A DNA stretch of 64,000 nt, from assembly GCA_947166385.1 (NCBI GenBank), contig CAMVEB010000008.1, positions 62,001-126,000 of the forward strand. The letters are read 5' to 3'. A model generated the notes under the pieces. The model saw nothing but the letters and a program-made list of their open reading frames with translations. It was not told where the DNA came from and did not search any database. Of this stretch, positions 33,258-44,469 are shown piece after piece. Every line of letters begins with the position of its first letter. Positions within the stretch are counted from its first letter, which is position 1. A program made the position numbers and the translations under genes. Source of the DNA: an uncultured Clostridia bacterium. GTDB taxonomy: Bacteria; Bacillota; Clostridia; Christensenellales; Aristaeellaceae.

Positions 33258-34694
33258 ATGAGAAAAGCAGCCAAACAGATTATCCTATGCGCCGTCGGGC
33301 TGGTGCTGTTCTGTATCGTTTGCCGCGCGGCCTTCTTCAATCAGTTTCATATCTATGTTCCCGTGCCGGCGGAGCGCCAGGAAAACATCCAGCTCCGGAC
33401 GGAGCAGCCGGAGGTGCTCCGGATCGGAGAAGCGGAAAAGCATGACGGCTTTGTGAAAGTGCCCGTTTATCCGGACAGGCCCGGCGAGGCGGACCTGATG
33501 TACGGAAGCGGGGCGGACGGGGCGGAATCGCTGGTGGTGCTGCGGGTGGATCGCTTTCATACGGTCTACGATATGAATACCGGCAACTTCACGGGGGATA
33601 CGGCGGTGCTGATTGCGGTCACGCTGTTCTGGCTGCTGGTGAGCGCGATTATGATGTGGCATTTTTTCCGGGCGAAAGGCGCCCTGTTCTATGACTACGG
33701 GAGCATCTATTACGCGGGGTTCTCCCTGTTCGCCCTGGCCAGCGGGCTGGTGATGCTGAGCGTGACAGTGACCCACTTTGCGCACCCGGAAACGTACAGC
33801 ATGTATTCCGCCTATTCCGCGATCAGCGGGGCCAGCACGCGGTACATGCTGATGACGATGCCGCTGATGCTGCTGTTTGCCGGGGCGATGGCTGTGAGCA
33901 ATATCGCTTTGCTCCGGCATGAGCGGCCCCGCATCCAGAATCTTCTCGGACTGCTGGTCAGCGTGATGCTGGTGATCGGAGAAGCGCTGGGATGGTTCCT
34001 GTTCAGCCGCGATTTCATGGGATCGGAGATGGAGGCCCGGATCAACAGCACGCTGGAGAATACCTACGCGACGGTGTTCGTCTACTTCCAGTGCATGCTG
34101 ACCGGCGCGGTGATCTGCGGGATCAAAGCGGCCCGGAACCGGCCCGCTCCGGACAAGGATTTCATTATTATCCACGGCTGCTGGTTCCGCCCGGACGGAA
34201 CGCTGCCGCCGCTGCTGCGCGGGCGGGCGGACAGGGCGCTGGAATTCTGGCACGCCCAGAAGGAGAAGACCGGCCGGGAGGCCCGGTTTATTCCCTCCGG
34301 CGGACAGGGCGGCAATGAACCGATGGCCGAGGCGGAGGCGATCCGGCAGTACCTCCTGTCCCGGGGCATGGAGGACCGGCTGATCCTGCCGGAGGATCAG
34401 TCGATGAATACGTATGAGAACATGGATTTCTCCCGGAAAATCATTGAGGAAGAGAATCCGGAAAGCCAGGTGGTGTTCGCGACCAGCAGCTACCATGTTT
34501 TCCGCAGCGGGCTGTGGGCCCGGCAGGCCGGGCTGACCGCCGAGGGGATCGGCAGCAAAACAAAGTGGTGGTTCTGGCCGAACGCGTTCATGCGGGAAAC
34601 CGTCGGGCTGATGCAGAAACGCTGGAAACAGGAGCTTCTGTTCCTGGTCACATTAATTGCTTTCTTCGGAACGCTATCTATGGTATTATGGTAA
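33258..34694 (+). CDS. YdcF/ElyC-type DUF218 membrane protein
   Basis: 478 aa from ATG 33258 (or 494 from 33210). An N-terminal helix (~5-25) is followed by an extracytoplasmic beta-rich segment, then about five helices (residues ~130-310). The C-terminal ~190 residues are the DUF218 domain: KDFIIIHGCWFRPDGTLPPL, RFIPSGGQGGNEPMAEAEAI, EDQSMNTYENMDFSRKII and QVVFATSSYHVFRSGLWARQ. Relatives such as ElyC and SanA influence cell-envelope integrity; the chemistry is not established. Convergent with pyrH; 41 bp separate the ends. Confidence 0.85.
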   Translation: MRKAAKQIILCAVGLVLFCIVCRAAFFNQFHIYVPVPAERQENIQLRTEQPEVLRIGEAEKHDGFVKVPVYPDRPGEADLMYGSGADGAESLVVLRVDRFHTVYDMNTGNFTGDTAVLIAVTLFWLLVSAIMMWHFFRAKGALFYDYGSIYYAGFSLFALASGLVMLSVTVTHFAHPETYSMYSAYSAISGASTRYMLMTMPLMLLFAGAMAVSNIALLRHERPRIQNLLGLLVSVMLVIGEALGWFLFSRDFMGSEMEARINSTLENTYATVFVYFQCMLTGAVICGIKAARNRPAPDKDFIIIHGCWFRPDGTLPPLLRGRADRALEFWHAQKEKTGREARFIPSGGQGGNEPMAEAEAIRQYLLSRGMEDRLILPEDQSMNTYENMDFSRKIIEEENPESQVVFATSSYHVFRSGLWARQAGLTAEGIGSKTKWWFWPNAFMRETVGLMQKRWKQELLFLVTLIAFFGTLSMVLW

Positions 34695-34735
34695 AGAAGG
34701 TGAAGGACGCGGGAAAACGATACCGGGGGAACTGA

Positions 34736-35446
34736 TCAGGGATGGACAAAAGTCCCGATGTCGCTGCCTTCCAGCACGCGGATCAGGTTATCCGGATCGT
34801 CCAGCCCGAAAACGCGGAGCATCGGCACTTTGTTTTCCGCGCAGAGGGCGAAGGCAGCGGCATCCATGACTTTCAGGCCGCGCTGCAGCGCTTCGGTGTA
34901 GGTGATATCCCGGATCAGCACGGCGGAAGGATTTTTGAGCGGATCGGCCGTGTAGACGCCGTCAATATTCTTGGCCATGAGGATGGCATCCACTTCCATC
35001 TCCACCGCGCGCAGGGCAACACCGGAGTCCGTGGAGAAGAAGGGATTGCCCGTCCCGCAGGCGAAGAGTACCACGCGGCCTTCGCCCAGGTGCCGGCGGG
35101 CGGCCATCGCGTTGAAGGGCTCGGCAAAGCGGTTCATATCCACCGCGCTCTGCACCACCGCGTCCAGCCCGGCCTGGCGCAGAGCATCAGCCACGCACAG
35201 GCAGTTGATGACCGTGCCCAGCATGCCCATCTGATCCGCCGTCACAGCGTCCATATGGGCGGCAGGGCCCTGACGGCCGCGCCAGATGTTCCCGGCGCCG
35301 ATGACGATCCCGATTTCCACCCCCATGTCGTGCATGCGTCGGATCACGGAGGCGACGCGGTTCACCTTGTCAAAATCGAAGAGGTCTTTGTCAGATTTGA
35401 GCGCTTCGCCGCTCAGCTTCAGAAGAACCCGGTGATAAACAGCCAT
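34736..35446 (-). CDS. pyrH: Uridylate (UMP) kinase
   Basis: 236 aa, the normal length. It phosphorylates UMP to UDP with ATP in pyrimidine nucleotide synthesis. Amino-acid-kinase landmarks: RVLLKLSGEALKSDKD at the start, IGIVIGAGNIWRG, AVTADQMGMLGTVINCL, VVLFACGTGNPFFSTDSGVA, LMAKNIDGVYTADP and KVMDAAAFALCAEN. It is usually found in rpsB-tsf-pyrH-frr, but here it stands alone between YdcF and a GNAT gene, with no translation-factor genes on either side. AGGAGGAAGATT precedes the ATG. Confidence 0.96.
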   Translation of the reverse strand: MAVYHRVLLKLSGEALKSDKDLFDFDKVNRVASVIRRMHDMGVEIGIVIGAGNIWRGRQGPAAHMDAVTADQMGMLGTVINCLCVADALRQAGLDAVVQSAVDMNRFAEPFNAMAARRHLGEGRVVLFACGTGNPFFSTDSGVALRAVEMEVDAILMAKNIDGVYTADPLKNPSAVLIRDITYTEALQRGLKVMDAAAFALCAENKVPMLRVFGLDDPDNLIRVLEGSDIGTFVHP

Positions 35447-35511
35447 AATCTTCCTCCTGTTATTTGCGATGAAAACAGTATACCACGATTTGGGAAAGGG
35501 AGAAAGAGGAA

Positions 35512-36033
35512 ATGAGAATTGAAACGGAAAGACTGGTCATCACGGAATTCACGCCGGACATGGCGCAGGCTGTCCATGACAACTCGCTGGACGAGGACAA
35601 CCGCAGATTCGTTCCGGACGAGGTTTTCGAAACCGTGGAGAATGCCCGGGAAGCCGTAGATTTTCTGATGTCGAAGTACGGCGGAACAGAGGGGCCGCTG
35701 GCGTATCCGCTGCTGACCCGCGACAGCGGGGAAAATATCGGGTATGTTCAGCTGGTTCCGCTGGGCGGGGGAAGATGGGAAATCGGCTATCACATCGCGA
35801 AGCGGCATACCGGAAAAGGCTATGCCACGGAAGCCGTCCGGGCGTTTCTGCCGGCAGCGGCGGAGATTGTCGGCACCGACGAAGTATACGGAATCTGCCT
35901 CGGAGAGAATACCGCCTCCCGGCATGTGCTGCGCAAGTGCGGGTTTGAGCCGGTTTATGAAGGCCCCGGCGACTACCAGGGAGAAAAGCGCGAAATCTTC
36001 CGGAGTGTATGGAAGAGAAGCCAGAAAGGATGA
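35512..36033 (+). CDS. RimJ/RimL-type GNAT acetyltransferase
   Basis: 173 aa. RIETERLVITEFTPDMAQAV is the classic RimJ-type N-terminus, followed by GYVQLVPLGGGRWEIGYHIA, the acetyl-CoA loop KRHTGKGYATEAVRAFL and ENTASRHVLRKCGFEPVYEG. Such proteins acetylate N-terminal residues of ribosomal proteins or small amines. The ATG follows GGGAGAAAGAGGAA. The next gene starts 9 bp after its stop, so the GNAT and the frameshifted sensor may share a transcript. Confidence 0.88.
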   Translation: MRIETERLVITEFTPDMAQAVHDNSLDEDNRRFVPDEVFETVENAREAVDFLMSKYGGTEGPLAYPLLTRDSGENIGYVQLVPLGGGRWEIGYHIAKRHTGKGYATEAVRAFLPAAAEIVGTDEVYGICLGENTASRHVLRKCGFEPVYEGPGDYQGEKREIFRSVWKRSQKG

Positions 36034-36042
36034 GACTCCGCA

Positions 36043-38249
36043 GTGAATAGAGCCATGAACCGCAAGCGACTATTGAGGCGCCTGCTTTCCATGCTCCTTC
36101 TCCTGGCCTGCGTGACGATGCACGGCCCGGCGGCAGCCGCGGAGGAGGGGAAAGTGCTGAAAGTCGGCGTCCCTGTGGATCGCTGTCCGATTTTTTATCT
36201 GGATGAAAGCACGCATGAGATCGTGGGTATCGGAGCGGATCTGATGATTGCAGCGGCCGAAAACGCGGGCTACACTGTTTCTTTCACGAAGATCGGGGAA
36301 GCAACGCTCAAGGAGGCGCTGGACAATCCGGAGTATGACCTGGTGATGCCCTCGGCAGCGCGATTGCCAGCGCTTCCGGGGAGGCAACCATCGTTTCGGA
36401 TAACCTGATCCAGACGCCGTTTACCCTGCTGACAGCCGGCAACCGGCAGCTGCCGCCGCTGAACAGCCTGCGGGTCGGCATGCTGCGCTCCCAGGGCGGC
36501 GTCGCGGAGACCGTCCGTCAACGTTATCCCGGTATCGGGATCAATCTGTATGAAACCATGCCGGAATGCGTGAATGCCCTCCGGGCAGGGACGGTGGACG
36601 CCCTGCTGCATAATTCCTATGTATGGAGCTATGTGCTGCAGAAACCATCGTATTCAGACCTGACGGTTCAGCCTTCCGCTATGATTACCATGGATTTCCG
36701 GGCAGGCGCGCCGGATACTCCCGCCGGGCAGGCCCTGATCGGGCGGCTGAACCGGGGAATCGCTGAAATCAGTGAGACACGCCGCCAGGCGATCACCCTG
36801 GATTATACTTCCCGACGGCTGTACCGGTATGATTTTTCCGATTACCTGCATGAGTACTGGCTGGTCGTGGTCCTGATCGTGCTTGCTTTTGCCGCCGCGG
36901 CGGTGTTCTTCATCCGGAAACAGCGGGTCACCCACCGGGCTCATGAGGAAAAGCTGCGGCAGCTGGTCGACCAGGATCCGCTGACCGGCGTGCTCAGCAT
37001 GGAAGGATTCCGGAAAAAGGCGGAGGAACTGATCCGAAACCATCTGGATATTCCGTATATGCTCTCCTATAACAACATCAGAAACTTCAAATACATCAAT
37101 GACAGTCTGGGCCGGGAGGCAGGGGATGACCTGCTGCGCTTCTGGGTCGGCAAAGCCCGGCAGATGATGACGGATGAGGAAGCGATGGGGCGCATTACAG
37201 CGGACCGGTTTGCCATTCTGCTCCGCATGGAAGGGGAAGAGAAGATCCAGCGGGAAATCCGGGAAGTGGTCCATCCTGTCCGGGATTATTTCACGGACAG
37301 GGGAAAGGAATACCGCGTCCGCTTATTCAGCGGCGTATATCTGCTGACGCCGGAGGATTATCGGGAGATCGATGTGGACCGCATGCTGGACTGCGCGCGG
37401 GTGGCGGAACGCAAGGCCCGCGAAAGCCACAAGGAGGGCTTCGAGTTTTACAACCCTGACCAGTGGAAGAAAGGAGAGCAGATCGCGGATATCTGCAACC
37501 ATCTGCCGACGGCGGCCCGGAACGGGGAGCTACGGGTGTGGTACCAGCCCCAGGTGAATTATGAGACCGGGGAGATCACCGGCGCGGAAGCGCTGTGCCG
37601 CTGGAATCACCCCAAGATGGGATGGATTTCCCCGGCGGTGTTTATTCCCCTGCTGGAAGAAGCCGACCTGATTTATGAGCTGGACAGCTTTGTCTGGGGG
37701 CAGGTCTGCCGGGATCTGCAAAGATGGAACAGCCAGGGGCGGCACCATTCGGTATCGGTCAACCTGTCCCGCAACGACCTCCGGAACGACAGGGATATTC
37801 CCGGTCAGTTCCTTGACATGATCCGGGCTTACGGACTGACGCCCGACCAGCTGCGGATCGAGATTACGGAGACCGCGTTTACGGAAGATGCCGCGCTCCT
37901 GATCCGCACGACGGCCAGGCTCCGGGAACTGGGTTTCCAGGTCGAGATGGATGACTTTGGCAGCGGGTATTCCTCCCTGCATATGCTCAAGGAAGTGCCT
38001 GTGGACCGGATCAAGCTGGATCTCCATTTCCTGTCCGGAACCGGTGATCCGGAGAAAGGGCGGATTATTGTCAGCCACATCATCCGGATGGTGCATTCCC
38101 TGGGCATGAAAATGATTGCCGAAGGCGTGGAAACCGCGTCCCAGGCAGATTTTCTCCGGACCCACGGATGCTTTGAGATGCAGGGCTTCCACTTCTACAA
38201 ACCGATGCCGGTCGATGAATTTGAAACCATCGACAGCCATCAGGATTAA
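36043..38249 (+). pseudogene. SBP_bac_3-degenerate GGDEF-EAL sensor, split by one frameshift
   Basis: Frame 1 (36043-36408) gives a signal peptide and the first lobe of a family-3 solute-binding domain (GKVLKVGVPVDRCPIFYLDE, then GIGADLMIAAAENAGYTVSF). At about 36349-36352 (ATGCCCTCGGC) the reading must shift by one base: the other frame continues naturally as GSAIASASGEATIVSDNLIQ and TPFTLLTAGNRQLPPL into the ORF whose first ATG is 36480. The restored protein would be ~735 aa: binding domain, one transmembrane helix (YWLVVVLIVLAFAAAAVFFI), a GGDEF domain with RITADRF for GGDEF, and an intact EAL domain (GAEALCRW, MDDFGSGYSS, AEGVETAS). It is either a real null allele or a sequencing error. 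Translation from 36480 would give a protein without signal peptide. Confidence 0.85.
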
Positions 38250-38257
38250 TCGATGAG

Positions 38258-38289
38258 ACACAGCCACCGGCCGGTGGTTGTGTCTTTTT
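38258..38289 (+). terminator. Rho-independent terminator
   Basis: ACACAGCCACC (38258-38268) pairs with GGTGGTTGTGT (38273-38283), with one G-U pair and loop GGCC, followed by CTTTTT. It closes the sensor-EAL gene before prfC. Confidence 0.85.
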
Positions 38290-38416
38290 GCTGTGTCCTT
38301 TTTCGGGCGAAAAACCTTGACAATCAAAGGGCTGGCGATATAAAATATTTTGTTGTGTTTCGCGCGGGAACGCGCGGGACGCGGCGCGCAAGAATGAGGA
38401 AAGACGGAGGAGAAAC

Positions 38417-40033
38417 ATGCTGCCTGCCAATGATACACCGGAGTTTCGGACCATGCTGCACGAGCAGGTGGAGAAGCGGCGGACTTTCGCGATTATTTCA
38501 CACCCCGACGCCGGCAAGACGACCCTGACGGAAAAGCTGCTGCTCTACGGCGGGGCGATCCGCAGCGCGGGAAGCGTCAAGGCCCGGAAGACAGACAAGC
38601 ATGCGACCTCTGACTGGATGGAGATTGAGAAGCAGCGCGGCATTTCCGTGACCAGCTCGGCGATGCAGTTCGTCTACGACGGATACCGGATCAACATCCT
38701 GGACACGCCCGGGCACCAGGACTTCTCGGAGGATACCTACCGGGTGCTGGTGGCCGCGGACGCGGCCGTGATGCTGCTGGACGCGGCGAAGGGCGTGGAA
38801 GCGCAGACGATCAAGCTGTTCAAGGTCTGCCGGATGCGGAATATCCCGATCTTCACATTTGTGAACAAGATGGACCGGGCGGCCAAGGATCCCTTCGCCC
38901 TGATGGAGGAACTGGAGCAGGTGCTGGGCATCCGCAGCTGCCCCATCAACTGGCCGATCGGCGTGGACGGGGATTTCCAGGGCGTGTACCACCGGGATAC
39001 GAAGATGGTGGAACTGTATACCGGCGGGGATCATGGCAAGAAGATGGTGGAAAAAACCGACCTGGCGATGGACGATCCGGAACTGGAAAAAGCGCTGGAG
39101 AAGCATTACCGGGACCGGCTGCGGGACGAGATTGAGCTGCTGGACGAAGCCGGGGACGAGTTTGACCTGGAAAAGGTGCGGCAGGGCGAACTGACGCCCA
39201 TGTTCTTCGGATCCGCGGTGACCAACTTCGGCGTCGAACCTTTCCTGGACCGGTTCCTGTCCTTTACGCCGCCGCCATTGCCGCGGGAGAGCGACCAGGG
39301 AATGGTGACGCCGGAGGATCCGTATTTCTCCGGGTTTATCTTCAAGATCCAGGCCAACATGAATCCCGCGCACCGGGACCGGCTGGCCTTCATGCGGATC
39401 GTCAGCGGCGCCTTTGAAAAAGGCATGGAAGTATGGCACAGCGGAACGGGGAAGACCGTGGCGCTGAAGCAGCCGCAGCAGTTCATGGCGGACGAGCGGG
39501 AAGCCGTCGAGGAAGCCTGGGCCGGCGACATCATCGGCCTGTTTGACCCGGGAATCTACCGCCTGGGGGATACGCTGAGCACGGGACCGAAGCTGCACTA
39601 TGCCAACATCCCCGTGTTCGCGCCGGAATTCTTCAACCGCGTGCGGCCCATGGACAGCATGAAGCGCAAGCAGTTCCAGAAAGGCATCAGCCAGCTGGCG
39701 GAGGAAGGCGCCATTCAGACATTTATCCGCACGGAGACCGGGCGGGAAGAGTTCATGGTCGGCGTGGTCGGCGTGCTGCAGTTCGAGGTGCTGGAGCACC
39801 GGCTGCGGACGGAATACCAGACCGAGATCGTGATGGAAGGCATGCCCTTCCGCCATGTGCGGTGGGTGGTGAAGACGCCGAAGCCCGTCGAGGATCTGAA
39901 GCTGACCTCCACCTCCGGCCGGGCAAAGGACAGCCACGGCAGGGATGTGCTGCTGTTTGAAAACGAATGGAGTATCCGGCTGGCCTGCGAGAACAACGAA
40001 GGGCTGGAACTGAAGGAAACATCGGACAGGTAA
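38417..40033 (+). CDS. prfC: Peptide chain release factor 3
   Basis: 538 aa translational GTPase that removes RF1/RF2 from the ribosome after termination. G1 is SHPDAGKTTLTEKLL, the switch I region GSVKARKTDKHATSDWMEIE with KQRGISVTSS, G3 DTPGHQDFSEDTYR, and G4 VNKMDR. The RF3-specific C-terminal domains follow (PVFAPEFFNRVRPMDSMKRK, QLAEEGAIQTF, VGVLQFEVLEHRL). GGAGGAGAAAC precedes the ATG. Only 27 bp separate it from typA, so the two GTPase genes form an operon. Confidence 0.96.
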   Translation: MLPANDTPEFRTMLHEQVEKRRTFAIISHPDAGKTTLTEKLLLYGGAIRSAGSVKARKTDKHATSDWMEIEKQRGISVTSSAMQFVYDGYRINILDTPGHQDFSEDTYRVLVAADAAVMLLDAAKGVEAQTIKLFKVCRMRNIPIFTFVNKMDRAAKDPFALMEELEQVLGIRSCPINWPIGVDGDFQGVYHRDTKMVELYTGGDHGKKMVEKTDLAMDDPELEKALEKHYRDRLRDEIELLDEAGDEFDLEKVRQGELTPMFFGSAVTNFGVEPFLDRFLSFTPPPLPRESDQGMVTPEDPYFSGFIFKIQANMNPAHRDRLAFMRIVSGAFEKGMEVWHSGTGKTVALKQPQQFMADEREAVEEAWAGDIIGLFDPGIYRLGDTLSTGPKLHYANIPVFAPEFFNRVRPMDSMKRKQFQKGISQLAEEGAIQTFIRTETGREEFMVGVVGVLQFEVLEHRLRTEYQTEIVMEGMPFRHVRWVVKTPKPVEDLKLTSTSGRAKDSHGRDVLLFENEWSIRLACENNEGLELKETSDR

Positions 40034-40060
40034 CGAGAGATTGGGAGGAAAAGTCTGAAC

Positions 40061-41887
<1,827 letters not shown>

Positions 41888-41906
41888 GATCCCATGCAGA
41901 AAAAAA

Positions 41907-41937
41907 GTGCCGTTGACGATTGTCAACGGCACTTTTT
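41907..41937 (+). terminator. Bidirectional terminator after typA
   Basis: GTGCCGTTGAC (41907-41917), loop GATT and GTCAACGGCAC (41922-41932), with AAAAAA before and TTTTT after, serve typA and the convergent foldase gene. Confidence 0.93.
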
Positions 41938-41956
41938 CTGACGGTGAGAAAGGCGA

Positions 41957-43510
41957 TCAGGCGGCCGGGGTTTCTTCCGGAGTTTCCTCTTTGTCCGACT
42001 CTACTTCCACGGTGATCTCGGTTTCATCCTCTTCCTCTTCGTCGTCTTCTTCAGCATCTTCATCTTCATCTTCGTCATCTTCGTCTTCAGCGTCCTCGTC
42101 TTCGTCCTCTTCGTCGTCTTCGGCGTCTTCTTCGTCGTAGTACTTGGAGATCAGTTCTTCATCATACTTCCAGGCGGCGCCGGCTTCGGTATAGACGATA
42201 TCAGCTTCCTTCATCCAGTCATCCAGCTTGTCGAGGAAAGCGTCGCTCTGCTTTTCGGACTCGATGGTGGACTTCAGCTCGTTGCGGATGTCATCGGTCA
42301 TCTCGATGGGGCCGCTGGGAACATCCCGCACATAGCAGAGGATATGCACGCCGAACTGGCTGACGAAAGGATCGCCCACATCGCCGACCTTCTCCAGCTT
42401 GAAGGCATTCTTGGTAAAATTGGCATCATACAGGATGCTGTCGCTGCGGACGGCGTAGCCTTCCTTCAGGTTGGTGGGATCCGCCATGCCGGGATCCTCG
42501 CCGTACTCGGCGATGAGCTCTTCAAAAGACGTGCCGGCGGCCAGCTTTTCCTGAATGGCATCCAGCTTGTCCTTCACGCTGTCCAGGACGGCCTGGGCGG
42601 CCTGATCCACCATTTCCTGGGTGACAGGCTCCTCGGTGGGGGCGGGCTCTTCCGTCTCGGCCGGTACATCTTCCGCTGCGGGAGCAGGGGTTTCGGAGGC
42701 GGGCTCGTTGGAAGCCGGCTCTTCCTTGGACTCCTCCAGGCGTGCGGTCAGGGACATCCAGTTATCCAGCAGGGTCTGATCCACATTCAGCAGGACATGG
42801 GTGATGCCGCGGTATCCTTCCGGGGCAAAATAGGGATCCTTGCCCAGATAGTTCGGATACAGCTCATAGACCAGGGGATTGCCCTCGATCTGCTCGCGGT
42901 CTTCCTCCACCCGGTCATTGAAAGCGGAGAGGATTTCCTCCTCGGAGGCGGCCAGATCGGGATCGGCCATGAACTCCGTCTCCAGGCCGGTCAGGTAGGC
43001 GTTGTAGATCAGCGCCTCGGTCTCCTCATCCAGATAGCGCTGCTCGGTCCATCCCTGGGCCTCCAGCATGGAGAGGACGGAGGTGCGGGCTGTGGCGCGC
43101 TCTTCCTCGGTGGACTCGGCGGTGATGCCGTAGTTCTGCGTCATGAAATCCTCCAGGATCTCGGCCCATTCGGATGCGGACTGGGCCGCGCAGGCGGCCT
43201 TTTCCTCATCGGACACATAGGCCTGCGCGCGCTGGTTGAGCAGGCGGATTTTCAGCGTCATATCCATGGCCTGCATCTGGACGAGCTCCATCCGGTGGGG
43301 TGTCTCTTCCTCCACCTGCTCGAGATAGCTCTCCAGATAGGACTGCAGCATCTCATTATCTTCATAAATCTCTTCGCCGTTGATGGTGGCGAGGAGGACG
43401 GCGGTATCTTCCTCTTCCGAAGCGGGGGCGGCTTCCTCTTCCGCGAAAACGGCAGTGACGGACAACAGCATGGCCAGCGCCAGGAACAGGGCAAGGAATC
43501 GTTTCATCAT
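41957..43510 (-). CDS. Secreted parvulin-type peptidyl-prolyl isomerase with acidic tail
   Basis: 517 aa. Signal peptide 1-23 (MMKRFLALFLALAMLLSVTA, then VFA), no lipobox. A SurA/PrsA-like N-domain (ATINGEEIYEDNEM) leads into a parvulin domain: the part GYRGITHVLLNVDQTLL is separated from FEELIAEYGEDPGM...VGDVGDPFVSQFGVHILCYV by a Pro/Glu-rich insertion (~255-300). The last ~61 residues are almost entirely Asp/Glu (e.g. DEDEDAEEDDEEEEDE). It should assist folding of exported proteins at the outer face of the membrane. An acidic tail is unusual in PrsA-like foldases; Ca2+ binding or cell-wall positioning are possible roles (inference). GGAGG lies 6 bp before the ATG pair. Confidence 0.85.
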   Translation of the reverse strand: MMKRFLALFLALAMLLSVTAVFAEEEAAPASEEEDTAVLLATINGEEIYEDNEMLQSYLESYLEQVEEETPHRMELVQMQAMDMTLKIRLLNQRAQAYVSDEEKAACAAQSASEWAEILEDFMTQNYGITAESTEEERATARTSVLSMLEAQGWTEQRYLDEETEALIYNAYLTGLETEFMADPDLAASEEEILSAFNDRVEEDREQIEGNPLVYELYPNYLGKDPYFAPEGYRGITHVLLNVDQTLLDNWMSLTARLEESKEEPASNEPASETPAPAAEDVPAETEEPAPTEEPVTQEMVDQAAQAVLDSVKDKLDAIQEKLAAGTSFEELIAEYGEDPGMADPTNLKEGYAVRSDSILYDANFTKNAFKLEKVGDVGDPFVSQFGVHILCYVRDVPSGPIEMTDDIRNELKSTIESEKQSDAFLDKLDDWMKEADIVYTEAGAAWKYDEELISKYYDEEDAEDDEEDEDEDAEDEDDEDEDEDAEEDDEEEEDETEITVEVESDKEETPEETPAA

Positions 43511-43705
43511 TCAGGTCCTCCGTATCTAATCTGCGGGACAGCGGTCCCGATGGAAGGTATTATACACGAAAGCGGGCCGCGAAACAATGCGTGAATGTGA
43601 ACAGAATGTAAACAATGGAAGGAAATGGGGCTATGACACGTTTTTTATACTGGAACCATAATGGGGCGGTGTGATACAATAGGAAGCACCAAAGGAGGGA
43701 ACATC

Positions 43706-43987
43706 ATGAAACCTGTTACCATCATTATTCTGGCCGCAGTGGCGGTCATGAATCTGATTTCCTTTTTCCTCATGGCGCATGACAAGCGCTGCGCCCAGCA
43801 GGGGAGCCGGCGGGTGCCGGAAAAGACGCTGTTCCTGGTGACCGGGCTGTTCGGCGGGCTGGGAGGGACAGCGGCGATGTGGATCTGCCGCCACAAGACG
43901 AAGCACTGGTATTTCGCGGTGTTTTTCCCGGTGATGCTGCTGGTGCAGGCGGCGATTGTCGCGTATGTGCTGTTCCACGTGGTATAA
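43706..43987 (+). CDS. DUF1294 family small membrane protein
   Basis: 93 aa from ATG 43706, placed by AAAGGAGGGAACATC. Helices at ~4-22, ~42-58 and ~70-90. The family signature is clear: NLISFFLMAHDKRCA (N-x-x-x-F-x-x-x-x-x-D-K), RVPEKTLFLVTGLFGGLGG and MWICRHKTKHWYFAVFFPVM. Function unknown. It is followed by the cystatin-like gene after 94 bp on the same strand. Confidence 0.9.
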   Translation: MKPVTIIILAAVAVMNLISFFLMAHDKRCAQQGSRRVPEKTLFLVTGLFGGLGGTAAMWICRHKTKHWYFAVFFPVMLLVQAAIVAYVLFHVV

Positions 43988-44081
43988 CAGAAGTAAATTT
44001 ATTTTCCACGGGAACTTTTATGATCCGTTCCCGTCTGACAGGATGTGACCGGGAAGGTCACGGAAAGGAAGGATAATATTT

Positions 44082-44462
44082 ATGAAGAAATGGATTGCTA
44101 TGATTCTGGCGGCGGTTATGCTGCTGGGGACTGCCGGAGCGGAAGGTATGCTGGCCGGCGGATGGACGCCCGCGGAGGATCCCGCGATTACCGATGAGGT
44201 GAAGACCCTGCTGGACAAGGCGCTCGACGGCCTGGTCGGCATGAATTATGTGCCGGTGGCTTACCTGGGATCCCAGGTGGTTGCCGGAACGAACCACGCG
44301 ATTCTCTGCCAGGGAACGGTCGTCTATCCGAACGCGAAGCCGAGCTGGAAGATCATCTTCCTGTATGAGGATCTGCAGGGAAATGTTTCCATCATGAACA
44401 TCGCGGACTTTGACTTCGGCGCGCTGTGCACCTACGGCGCGGAAGCGGAACCGGCGAAATAA
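44082..44462 (+). CDS. Secreted cystatin-like protein
   Basis: 126 aa. Signal peptide ~1-20 (MKKWIAMILAAVMLLGTAGA). The mature part follows the cystatin layout: an N-terminal AGGW with the conserved Gly, a long helix (ITDEVKTLLDKALDGLVGMN), Y-x-P-V-A-Y, the inhibitory loop QVVAG (Q-x-V-x-G) in LGSQVVAGTNHAILCQG, and two more strands (WKIIFLYEDLQG, VSIMNIADFDF). Eukaryotic cystatins with this motif inhibit papain-type cysteine proteases; bacterial relatives are little studied. A host or competitor C1 protease could be the target (inference). It is followed within 7 bp by the MGMT-GNAT gene. Confidence 0.65.
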   Translation: MKKWIAMILAAVMLLGTAGAEGMLAGGWTPAEDPAITDEVKTLLDKALDGLVGMNYVPVAYLGSQVVAGTNHAILCQGTVVYPNAKPSWKIIFLYEDLQGNVSIMNIADFDFGALCTYGAEAEPAK

Positions 44463-44469
44463 GACAGGC

